A stretch of DNA of 64,000 bases, taken from Calendula officinalis (lineage: Eukaryota; Streptophyta; Magnoliopsida; Asterales; Asteraceae). Positions 11,042-23,000 of the stretch are shown piece after piece (positions within the stretch are counted from its first letter, which is position 1; every line of letters begins with the position of its first letter). The notes beneath the pieces were generated by a model, which was not told the origin of the DNA, did no database searches, and saw only the letters and a program-made list of their open reading frames with translations. The DNA lies in contig OY970826.1 of assembly GCA_963853835.1 (NCBI GenBank), positions 76,874,929 to 76,938,928 on the forward strand, read 5' to 3'. Made by a program: the position numbers and the translations under genes.

Positions 11042-13464
11042 TCTTCTCCTATATATGAGGCTACATTTGATTTACGTTTGCCAACTAGGCAGTTTGGAGC
11101 TATCCCATTCGCTAACAATGCCATGTGTAATTCGAAGATTGGCCAACATGGCATGTCTACAAATTCTAGAAATTATTTCCGGTCCAATATTTTCGTTAAT
11201 AATTGAAAACAACTATTATCAGTCAAACGGACTTCATAGGAGGGGCATTAATTCCGGAATCCCCTACAAATTCGTTTACTACAAATTCGCAACAAACATA
11301 TTACCTTGTGTTTTAAATCTTAATGGGCAGCAAGAAATAAATTCTTAAAAAAAATACTTAGGAACTAAACGAGAATATAATTTGTATAATAAAAGAATAA
11401 ATTTAAGAATATTTTGAATGCAAATTGAAAATTCTATAGATTATCAATCAAAAATTTTCAAAACGTCCGCATAAATAATGTTAATTTGCTGCAAAAAGAT
11501 TATTTTTACTCAAATGCGTATTAGGTATTAAATGCGAATATAAGGTTATAATAAAATAGGCGATATTTAAGAAATAATTCTAATGAAATCGTTAAATGCT
11601 TATAACTAATTTATGTAAACAAATAAATTCATTCAAAAGATTAGCATTTAACTCTTATTCAAAATTTCCATAAAACAGGGAAAGTTTGTTGATTTTCCGA
11701 ATAATTTACATACTTAATTTGCGGGTTTTTAAATTTAACAAGCTTGAAAAATTCTATATAAAGTATACACACGGTTTCAGTTTAGGTTTCAGTCACAAAA
11801 TATCAGCACTCTTTAACAACTTTCGTTCTTTTTGAAGCTTCATTATATTCTGTAAGCAGTTATAAACCACTAACTTTTGTATTATATTTTATTTGATTAT
11901 ACTTATTTTTTTCGTAATAGATGAACGCATATTTGGAGCTTTGGTATTTATGATGACTGATTATTGAAACAAAATTGTAGCAACCTCATAGATCTTATTT
12001 TTAATCTATGTTTATGATAACATGTAAATTCTTATTCTGTAACTTTTTGGATTTTTTTTAATAATTATTTTGCTAATAATTATTCATGTGTTTTAATTAG
12101 CATTAGGTTTATGATAATATTATAACTTAACGTGTTTACTTGATTATCCGGCACCCTTGAATTTGATTCTGTGAAAATCAACCACATAATCAGGTTTAAT
12201 TCTTAAGCTGTTATTTTTTGAAATTTTTTTTGGATTTTTTTTTAAATTACTATAATCTATCAACTGAATTTCAGGAGGACTTTTGGACTTTTGGTAATGC
12301 ATAAATAGAATGTTCATCTTATGAATGCATAAATACAAATGGTTTACATGAATATCTTATTTAAGGCGTGTTGAACTCATGTTAAGCAAACGAAGTTAAA
12401 ACCTGTTCCATTTTATTATTCTGTGAATCTAATAGTTCACAAATACAAATAAATTTCTAACAACCATAAGCTGATAGCAACATATTTCAATTTAAGGTAA
12501 TAAAATGGACAAGTTGGATGTGTTAATAATCGGGAATTGGATTATTTTGGTTCTGGCCCCAAACGGGCCTGCTGACCCGTTTGACTTTTTTCCAACATTT
12601 ATCAACCTAATATTTATATTGAATGATTTATGAGTTCTATATGTTAAAATACATTAGGCGTGGTTTACAGGTTAGATGTGTTACTAATCGGCCGAATTGG
12701 ATTGTTTTGGTTCTGGCCCCAAACGGGCCAGCTGACCCGTTTGACTTTTTTCCAACTTTTTTCAAACTATTCTTTCTATTGAATGATTTGAGAGTTTTAT
12801 ATGTTAAAATACATTTTAGGCAAATTTTTCATGTTCTTTTTCTTTTAATTTTTAATTGTTTTTTAGTTGGCCTATTGGTAATCATTATTCAATATGTAAT
12901 CGGAATTCTTGGCTGCATACACCGCTTTTTCCCTTTTTTAGGCTGCAACTCATGGGGCTGAAGGTGAAAGATTCTAACAAGTCTTAAAGGTTGTTGCAGA
13001 TTGAAAATATTAGTTTTTCTGTGCAGAATGTTGTTTATTTTGCTGTTTGTTTTTCTGTGTATTTGGTTGGTTTGTTGCTGGTTGGCATTTGTAGAATTCT
13101 GGTGGTTGTATTTGTTGTTTTATATATATAATTTCATTTGGTTGGCTTGGTGTGGGTGATCGCAATGTTGAAGCTCTAATCCAAGCTCAACCAGTTTTTT
13201 TGAAAGAAAAAAGAAAAAAATAACTATGTTCATTCTTTAAAATGGCATTGTAAGATACCAAAATTTTCATACATGTAACGATTATTTGAATATGTTTTTT
13301 TGAAATACTTGATTCATGGAAATTATGGTTTAACCAACTGATGTATGCACATTAGGGCCGCATAACGATTATTTACTATATTTAATTCTTAAAATTCTTT
13401 TGTTGGTATTTTCTTTTTTATTTCTCGAAGCATGCCCGCCCAATCGGGCGGGCTATGAAGCTAG
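11042..13464 (+). mobile_element. Candidate non-autonomous Helitron (3' end clear, 5' end tentative)
   Basis: The 3' end has both hallmarks of a Helitron: a GC-rich hairpin (GCCCGCCCAATCGGGCGGGC, about 13435-13453) and, a few bases on, the terminal CTAG at 13461-13464 followed by T. The proposed 5' end, A followed by TCTTCTCCTATATATGAGG at 11042, resembles plant Helitron starts but is only a guess. The interior holds a TATA-like TCTATATAAAGTA near 11753, a direct repeat at 12511-12830, and no helicase or transposase gene. Confidence 0.5.
12511..12830 (+). repeat. Direct repeat, two copies of about 145 bp
   Basis: About 12511-12660 and 12671-12830 share GTTTTGGTTCTGGCCCCAAA CGGGCC, then GCTGACCCGTTTGACTTTTT CC, and a closing ATGTTAAAATACATT. 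They are diverged by roughly 10-15 percent and lie inside the candidate Helitron. Confidence 0.8.
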
Positions 13465-14046
13465 TATAAATATATAATCATATATTTTTATTCTCTCTAA
13501 AATAATTATATTATCGTATTGAATTGAAAGTAACAAAAAAATCATTTGTATTCCAAACCAAAATAAGACAACTAGTAAAAGCACATAATAATGTTTTTAA
13601 AATATTTCAAATTGTCACCAGCTTTTGTTTTGTTTAACCGTTACTAAAAAGAAATTGGCAATAGCATCTTTTTTATATGGCTTCCGAGGCGATTAATGCT
13701 AATACAATCGCATGTTTTGTTAGTAGCTCGAAGTCGTTGCAAGTAAATTTTTATTACCACAAAATATAATTATGCTGTTTTAGGGATTAAACTTAATACC
13801 TCTTAGAATATTCCATTATTTTTGGAGACCGAGTATTATTACCACCTTTGTGGTTTTGGCAATGACTTCTCAACGACTTGGAACAAAAACAAAAGCCGGC
13901 TATTGAAATCACATTGCCAGCCGGCTCATTGGCTTTTTCCACCAATTAAATTTTATTATTAAACAAATTAAATTTATTTTAGTTTCTACACCTATAAAAA
14001 GAGTACAAATTTCAAATGTAAAATTGCTAAACTTGTTTGATTAAGT
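13465..14046. promoter_or_regulatory. Upstream region of the subtilase gene
   Basis: This is the 580 bp between the Helitron-like end and the subtilase ATG. An ACCTATAAAAAGAG sequence at about 13990 is a good TATA-box candidate, 50-60 bp before the ATG at 14047. A short inverted pair around AGCCGGCT (about 13894 and 13920) was also seen. No other element was recognised. Confidence 0.45.
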
Positions 14047-17000
14047 ATGAAATTACTAAGATTTTTTGGTTTTCTTTTGCTCGTTACACTTACGATTGGC
14101 CATGTATCTGCTGACAGAAAGGTAACATTTTCCCTTACGATTTGCATTTAAAATCGTTCATGTTACGAGCGATAAAAACAGTTTTACAATTATGTGGTTA
14201 CGTTTATCCCCATACTATTTTGTGAACGATAAATTCTCTCAAAAACATTGGATTAACTTATGGTTATTGTTGTGTTTTTTTTATAATATTTATAGCATTA
14301 CATAGTCTACATGGGAGAACACTCGCACCCAAGCTCAGAGTCTGTCATTTCGGCTAACCATGAGATGCTAGCAACGGTTCTTGAAAGGCAAGCATGCACA
14401 CACATGAAAAGCATAAGCACATATTTATATGTCACTGTATCTAAAAATCGAGATCGACTCGAAAAATACTCTAAATCGACTCGATTTAAATCTAGTCGAC
14501 TCGAGCTACTCGAGCAAACTTCCAAGTCTGGATCGATAATGAATATACCCAACTCGTAAGGCTCGCGAGCCTAATCGCGCTTGTGCTATTTTACATTTTC
14601 ACATGTTTAGCTTAAAAATATTGAGTTAATCAATACATAGTAACATTATACTGATAACCGAGTCGACCAAAGTGTCGATTATGTAATCGAGTACTCGAGC
14701 TCGAGCTAGCTTGAAAATATAGGTTTGATCGAGCTCGAGTCGAATTCCGAGCATCAAATTTTATAATCAAGTCAAACTCGAGTTTGACAATGTGTTGACT
14801 CGACAACTCGGCTCCATTACACCCCTATATATTAACCCGACACTATGAAAAAAAGTGAGCAAAAAGTAAAAGCTGTGTTTTCACTTTGTAAGAAAAAATT
14901 TGTCACAAAAATTAAAAAATCTCATGCACTCTTTTTGTGTCACTTAGGTTTACCAACGACAGATTTATCGGCACTTTTCCAAGTGTCGCAAAAACCCAAG
15001 GGACAACTGACCATTTATTAGTTCAGTGACTATTTTTTGTGACAAACGCTTCGTTTTGCAGTTACAATGGTGCAAAAGAAGCAACAATTCACCATTATAC
15101 TAAAAGCTTCAGAGGCTTCTCCGCTATGCTTACACCCGATCAAGCAACGCAACTTTCAGGTAATTTCTTAATATCATAAAATCGGTATTTATGCGGTATC
15201 TAATTGCGGAATGCTAATCTTTACAATTAACCATCTATTTAATTTCCCGCTATAATTAATTTGTACCTTATAGGGGAGACATAATATTTTTCAAATAACA
15301 ATATATTACGAAGACACAAGGATTAGCGACAGATTATCCGTCGCAATACTAAATATTGTATAATTTTGTTTGTGTCACAGAAAATGAAGGTGTTGTAACG
15401 GTGTTTGAGAGCAGGACGAATCAATTGCATACGACTCATTCATGGAGATTTCTAGGGGCGGATTCTATACCACAATATAACAAGCTTCCGACAGATATCA
15501 AATCGGATGTAATCGTTGGTGTTATCGACACTGGTACTTGTTACAAACATTTATAAACTCTTATGTCAGGATCGATTAACTATAGACTAGTTAATAAACA
15601 CTTTAGATCTAATTGAATATAGAAGTTGCAGCGATCAACACTATATCAATGTAATTAAGAACAATGAACTGTAAATAATATGCGAAAGTATTAAGAACAC
15701 AGTTTCACAAAAAGCTTCAATGTATATTATTGAGTTAACAATACACACGTACGTTTACAATTCGTAAGGAACTATTTATAATAGTCCTTGAAGCTAAACT
15801 ATTTACCCTAGTTATTCTAGGACTTGATTTACATCGAATAATAAAAATATACATTGATTTACATTCTATAACTATCTATACGAAGATCTCGGACTTGATA
15901 TTCTTCAAAAACGCGTTATCAGTAGTAAAACTAATCACCAGTAGTAAATATGTAACATCAGTAGTAAACTTGGTGATCAATAGTAAGTCCAGATACATCG
16001 TCAGTAGTAACTACTAATGATCAGTAGTATCTTCAATATGCCTTGATCAGTAGTAACTAAGTTATAGTATACACCAGCATCAACTTTGTCAGTAGTAATA
16101 TGTTCTGCCCCATCAGTACTAAGTATGTCAGTACTAACTGCAGCATCAGTATTAAGTTGATCTGTGTTTTACTCCAACAATCTCCCCCTAAACTTATTGA
16201 TTACCTTTTAATCAATCAAGTTTCTTTTGTTCCTCTTGTTCTCTTCTTCTTTTCTCAAGAGTTCTTTGATTCTGTTGAAGCCTTTGTTCAATAATATATC
16301 TGCTGTTCCTCTTTGTAAAATAATTCAGTTTGTTTTGGAACATAACAGCATCATAGGGTTTCATCAAAGTGTTTATGAATATCTGATACATAGTCTTCTC
16401 AGAATGTGGATATTCTTTTTCATATAAGTACAATTCACACACTTTGCCTGATTTCTCAAAGAAGTACATATTTGCAGTAGGAATGACATTCCAAGCATAT
16501 ACATTACCTGGATTTGTAAATTGTTTTGGATAATTGTCTGGATAAAATGCAGCATCTATCATTCTAGTTAGATATCCAGCTCCAGATTCTTTCCATGATT
16601 TCTTTGTCATTCTAGGTTTCCCAATAATCAGAAGCTTGATAACATCACTTCTAGAACATGATCTGATTAAAGGTAACCATCCAGTGAATCTCTGTACAAC
16701 TTTGTCTTCCCTTATGATTTCTATAATATTGTTTTGTATCACTCTCCAGTTAATAATTGGATTGTTCTGTAATGGAGCAACTGGCATTTCAAGAACAGGT
16801 ATAGTTTGTTTTGACTTCTTCTTAGAGCTTTGTTCTTGATCAACATATTTTCTTTTCTTTGATTGGGGAGTTGAAGTATCACCAACAGTTGAAATACTAC
16901 CAGCTTTGAGCAAATTTAGACTGATTGGGATTAAAGTTTTGGCTTTCTTTGATTCTTCAGCTTCTTGTTCAGCCAAGTCTTTCTTTTTAGCCTTGCAGTA

Positions 17001-20000
17001 TTTTTCAATGATAGTCATCATTTTCATTCTTCCTAATGACTTTGCACTATGCCCTTTTGTTTTTAAATACTCAATCATGTTGGCCTTCTGTTCAAACACA
17101 TCATCAGTCAAATCACTTTTAGTCTTTTTACATTCAGAAACCAAATATTCAAGGCATTGAATATGTTCTTCTTCAATCTTTCTGAGCCTTTTGAATTCTT
17201 CCTTTTGAGCTTTTATCTGAATGTCATCTGTTTGAACAGGTATTTGTGCAGGAATTTTACTTTGTACTTTCCCTTTCTTTTCCTTTATTGCTTGATACAT
17301 TTCCACTTTCTCCAAAAATTTTCTGTGTTTTGTTCTCCATCTGGACTGTTTTTCTGCTCTGACATGATTTATCTTGTTTACCATGTGATGTCCTAAAGCT
17401 CTATTTGGATAATCATCATCATATATTTCTTTTCCTTTTCCAATATGAGCAGATGGTGGAGGTGGAATGTATTTCATGTCTGGTATACCCATCATCATAA
17501 GTTTTGGATAAAATAGATGTAATTGACCTTCTGGTAAGATTTTTGGGTGTGGAGGAAGTGTACATTCATCTACCTCAAACCAATTCACATTATCATCAAT
17601 GTCAGGTATGATAAGTGGTTGATCAGGTGTTGGTGGTTTGGAGATGATGACATGTCTTTCTCTTTCAATTAGCTCTGGAAATTGTAGTTCTTCCTCTTCA
17701 GTAGTAACCAGAGTAGTTACTACTGGTGTAACTTCAGGAGTTACTACTGATAGGGCATCAGTAGTATTTGCTGCTTTTAATTCCTCTTCTTCATTTACTA
17801 CTGCTATAATATCAGTAGTAGAGGTTACTACTGGTATTTCCTTTTCAACTTGTTCTTCCATTGTAGCAGTAGTAATAGACTCATCTTCAGTAACCGTCAT
17901 TTGTGGGCCTTCATCAACTTCTGTTTCTTTTAAATTTAGGAGAGAAGATGCTGCTGCTGCAATTGATTCATCAATCATAGTTTGTATGTTGTCCTTCTCC
18001 CCCTTAGTGAGCTCAACTGGTGGAGCCTCACTATCATCAATCTTTTTCTTCAATTTTCTGATGATTTTGGTTTGTTGATGAAGCCTGTGCTCATATAATC
18101 TCATTCTTTTGTTGATGGTATTGACATGCCTCTTCATTGCAGCCATCGTTTTTCCTTGGTTTGTTAAGTATTCAAGACAGTTTTGTACTGTGGATTCAAG
18201 AGAATCCACTTTTTCCGTCAATTGGGTGATTTTAATACTGCCCTCACTCCATCTAGCAAGATCATCGGGCTCACTAACAGGTACATTGGTTTTAAGGTTT
18301 TCCTTCCTTTCCATCAATTCCACAGATCTGCCCTCATCACTGCTTGGTGATTCATTGGGTCTTTTAGACATTCTCTTCTTCCTAGAAGAAGCAGAGATGT
18401 CCCCCCTTTTGGTTTCTTGGCACCGGGGTCCTTTAAGTAATTCCTCAAAAGAGTCATCACTTAAAGTTGCCGAGGTTTGGGTCTTAGTGATGTTTTCACT
18501 ATCCTGTGCACCCACCTTTGGGGCATCAGTAGTGAAAGCCCTCTCCTCATGTCCTCTCTCCTCCTTGGAGGACAACTCTTTGAGCCTGGGGTGTGACTCG
18601 ATTTGTCCCCAGGTGTCCTTTAAAGATAATTTATTTCTTTTATAAATTGTGGAAATGTTTTGGGTTTTGTCTGGTAGGTCTTCCACAGAGTGAAGAGTAG
18701 CACTCTGCAGATTTAATTCAAGTTCCTGGGACACATTCAGGACTTCTAAGTTAGTGGGTGATTGAGTGGCTATATGGGGTGGTGTTTGGGCTGTATTTAG
18801 GGGTGATGGAGTGGGTTGAGGTTCAATTTGGGTTATATCTTTGATTGAACCCTCTCCAGTAGGTGTGTGATCTTTGATCATATTAGGAAACAGAGGGGTT
18901 TCCTTGCCCGAAAATTTAAATTGTTTTCTCATATTTGAGAAAACTTTCTTGTTCAACTCTGGAATTAGAAAAATATTTTTGGGAGTTGACAAGTTTTGTA
19001 ATTCAATGTTTATGATATGTTGGAGAAATCTGGGATACATTAAAAATTTTGAAGAGTTAAGATTTCCCAACATACCTTCAAAAATCATGTTAGAAAAATT
19101 GAATACTTGGTCTGTGCATAAACAGACAACAGCAGATGCTAATGCCTTGTTAAACTCATTCCAAGTACTCCTTTTTGGAGAAATACAATGCTGAATAGTA
19201 TGGACAAGAAATTTCCATTGTGGGGAGAGAAGACCTTTTTGAAAAGTTACTATGTTTAGTCTTCCCTCATATCCCATTTTGTTTAAAATTTCAGCAATGA
19301 ATTCCTTAGGAAGAGTAGTCATACCTGAATCATCGTGTAGTTGAAGATGTTGTCGAATAGATTGTTCTGTGATGGTGATCGTTTTTCCATCCACAGTTGA
19401 TTTGATCATTGGTACAGTTGTACCCTCCGTTCTTTCAGCATTGGTCCAGAAATCCACCAAGTGCTGTTGGTATGCCTTCGGTTTCACCGTTAATGCGAAT
19501 CGTATGTAAGAATTTTTCAAAAAGTTTACGATTGGTCTGAAATCCTTTGTTCCGTCTGGATTGCGTAGAAAGGCACACATGTTGTGGAACTCTGAGTATT
19601 TGAGATCAGTTGGAACATTGAGAGATTGTAGAGTTGCCATTTTGTGGAATTTTGTGAAGAACAGAAGTGAATTTTGTTATTGATGAAGGGTTTTTGATCG
19701 TAAGTTAGGGTTTATCGAGAAGATTTAGCAAATCGAAGTGAGGATAATGCTAAACTAATCGACTGCCGCCTTTTATATCTTTCGATTTATCCTGCAAAAC
19801 TACTAAAATGTCCTTCGAATCATAACATAACGGTTATTTTCATGGGGGTTAGTTTGGTAATTGTGTTTCTGAAAGACCAGTAGTAAATAAGATATCAGTA
19901 GTAAAACGTCAGTAGTATCTACTAACATCAGTAGTGACTAAGGATTTTGACATCAGTAGTAACTATAGACATCAGTAGTAACTAATTACACACAAGACCA

Positions 20001-23000
20001 GTAGTATATGTGAACACCAGTAGTACTGACTTACCAGTATTATTTGTGTAAACCTAATATACCCCAGTAGTAATGAACTACCAGTAGTATTTTGTGCATA
20101 CACTTTTATACCAGTAATGCAGACCTACCAGTAGTAAAATACTAGTAAAATACTAAAAAAAAACTTTTTACAACAAAACTTTACACATGATTTTAAGTGA
20201 GATTTTAAGTTATTAAAATCATTCCAATACTGCTAACCAAGAAGTTGAATCTTCCTACATCAAATGCTTTTGTAAAAAGATCTGCTAATTGATCATCAAT
20301 ATGGATTTTAACTACTTTGATTAATTTCTTTTTATTACAATCTCTTATAAAGTGAAATCTTATTTCAATGTGTTTAGTTTTTGAGTGTTTTACTGGATTA
20401 TTCACAATACTAATAGCACTTTGATTATCAATAAAAATAGGAGTTTTAAGGATAGAGATACCAAAGTCTAGAAGCTGGTTTTGAATCCACAGTACTTGAG
20501 CACAGCAAGCAGATGCAGCTACATATTCTGCTTCAGCAGTAGATGTTGATACATTTGTTTGCTTCTTACATTGCCATGACACCAGTCTTGATCCAAAGAA
20601 TTGACATCCACCAGTAGTGGACTTTCTGTCTTGACATTCACCTCCATAGTCACTATCTGTGTAGGCTATGAGTTCAAATGGTGAATCATGTGGATACCAT
20701 AGACCTAGTGATGGTTTGCCTTTCAAGTATCTGAATATTCTTTTAACAGCTTGCAAGTGCAGTTCTTTGGGTCTTGCTTGATATCTTGCACACACACAAA
20801 CACTATACATAATGTCAGGTCTTGATGCAGTTAAGTACATCAAAGAGCCTATCATTGATCTATATAAGTGTTCATCTACATCCTCCCCCTCAACATCAGG
20901 ATGTAGGTGTTTGTGTGTTTCCATTGGTGTACTAGCACTTTTACTGTCTTTCAAGTTAAACTTTTCCAAGATGTCTTTGACATATTTTGATTGATTTATC
21001 AAAATACCATCAGTTCTTTGATTGACTTGGAGTCCAAGGAAGAAGTTCATTGGACCCATGGAGCTCATCTTGAATTTAATTTGCATCAGTTCTTCAAATT
21101 CTTTGCATAATAAATCATTGGTTGAGCCAAAGATGATATCATCTACATAAATTTGTACCAGTAGTATATCATCTTTGACTTTCTTTGTAAACAAGGTTTT
21201 GTCAATGGCTCCTCTTTTAAAGTTGTTCTTCAATAGGTATGATGATAATGTGTCATACCATGCTCTTGGTGCCTGATGTAGGCCATACAGAGCTTTATCC
21301 AATTTGAACACATAATCACCATGTTTTGGATCTTCAAAACCTGGAGGTTGGCATACATAGACTTCTTCTTCAATCTTCCCATATAAGAATGCACTCTTAA
21401 CATCCATTTGATAGACTTTGAATTTCTTGAATGAAGCATATGCTAGAAATATTCTTATGGCTTCAATTCTAGCAACAGGAGCATATACTTCATCATAGTC
21501 TATTCCTTCTTCTTGAGTGTATCCTTGGGCTACAAGTCTGGCTTTGTTCTTGATCACTATACCTCTTTCATCTTTCTTGTTTCTGAAGATCCATCTTGTT
21601 CCAATGGCTCTTTTTCCTTTGGGTAGAGGTACAAGTGTCCAAACAGCTTGTAATTTAAATTGAAGGAGTTCTTCTTGCATTGCCTCAATCCAGTTTGAGT
21701 CCTTCATTGCTTGTTGAATCTTCTTTGGTTCATCCTGAGACAGAAAGCATTCATACATACATTCATTAGCAATTAAACTTATATTACACATATTTGCAGT
21801 TAAGCTTTTGTTTAATTTGCTTCTTGTTTGTAGTGGTGAGTTGACATCACTTAGAACAAGGTCTAATGGATGGTTCTTTTGAGTCCTTGTAGTAGTAGCT
21901 TTATCAACCACTAGTTGATTTTCAAGATTGGACTCATTTGTCTCAGGTAGTTGTTCTTCTAGAGATCCTTCATTGTCATTGATATTTAGTTCATCATCTT
22001 CTTGGTCAGAGTTACTACTGCAATTATCTTCATTGAGATCAGTAGAGTTGTTGTTGTTACTGGTATCAGTAGTATCTTGAGAATCTAGGTTAATGTTGGG
22101 ACCAGTAGTATTTTGAGTACTATTACTGGTATCAGTAGTATTTGAATTACTACTGTCCTCATTCTCAGAGTTACTACTGATTCCAAAACTTGAGTTATTA
22201 CTGACATCAGTATTAACAATTGGAGCAGTATTAACTACAATGTATCTCATTTCCTCTGGACCAGTATTAACTGATGATGTTCCTTCCTTTTGATTGTGAC
22301 AATTTGAATTACCTACATTGAAATTTATTTTAGAATTAAAGGATTTGGTTAGATTGTCTATGTCAAATAGCCAATCTGGACCATTTCCTTGTTCATTAGA
22401 TACATTTTCATTAAAGGATACATTGATGCTTTCTTCAATTATCCTTAGTCTTTTGTTGAATACTCTATATGATTTGCTTTGAGTAGAATATCCCACAAAG
22501 ATTCCATCATCAGCTTTGCAGTCAAATTTACCAATTTGTTCTCTTGTAATTAAAATAGTACAAGGACAGCCAAATGATTTTAAGAAACTTATCGAAGGTT
22601 TTCTTTTATTGAAAAGTTCATATGGTGTTTTAAAATGTGGCTTCACTATTAATACTCTGTTCTGAACATAACAAGCAGTATTAACAGCTTCTGCCCAAAA
22701 AGTAATTGGTAATTTTGAGTCTGCAAGCATTGATCTTGCTGCTTCAATGATGGTTCTATTTCTTCTTTCAGCTACACCATTTTGTTGTGGAGTTCTAGGT
22801 GAGCTGTATTGCCTGTCAATACCTTTAAGATCACAAAAGTTAATTAAATTAGCATTTTTAAATTCTGTGCCATTATCACATCTTATGGCTTTCACTTTTT
22901 GATCAGATGTGTTTTCCAGTTTGACAATTAAGTTCTTTATGAGTTCACTTGTTTCATCCTTTGTCCTGAGAAAGAAAACCCATGTATATCTGGAAAAGTC

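Noticed and set aside
14311..14559. 82-codon + strand frame in subtilase exon 2 and intron 2 as a separate protein
   Set aside because: It is the subtilase exon read on into a repeat-rich intron; the junction to exon 3 requires the GC donor at 14388.
17638..18078. + strand frames inside ORF3 (for example rich in Ser and Val) as separate genes
   Set aside because: They are antisense shadows of the long ORF3 frame, with low-complexity composition created by the motif repeats and no family similarity.
16212..19640. ORF3 as a host gene next to the subtilase
   Set aside because: It lies inside the two LTRs, ends 32 bp from the polypurine tract, and shares the CAGTAGTA motif with the rest of the element.
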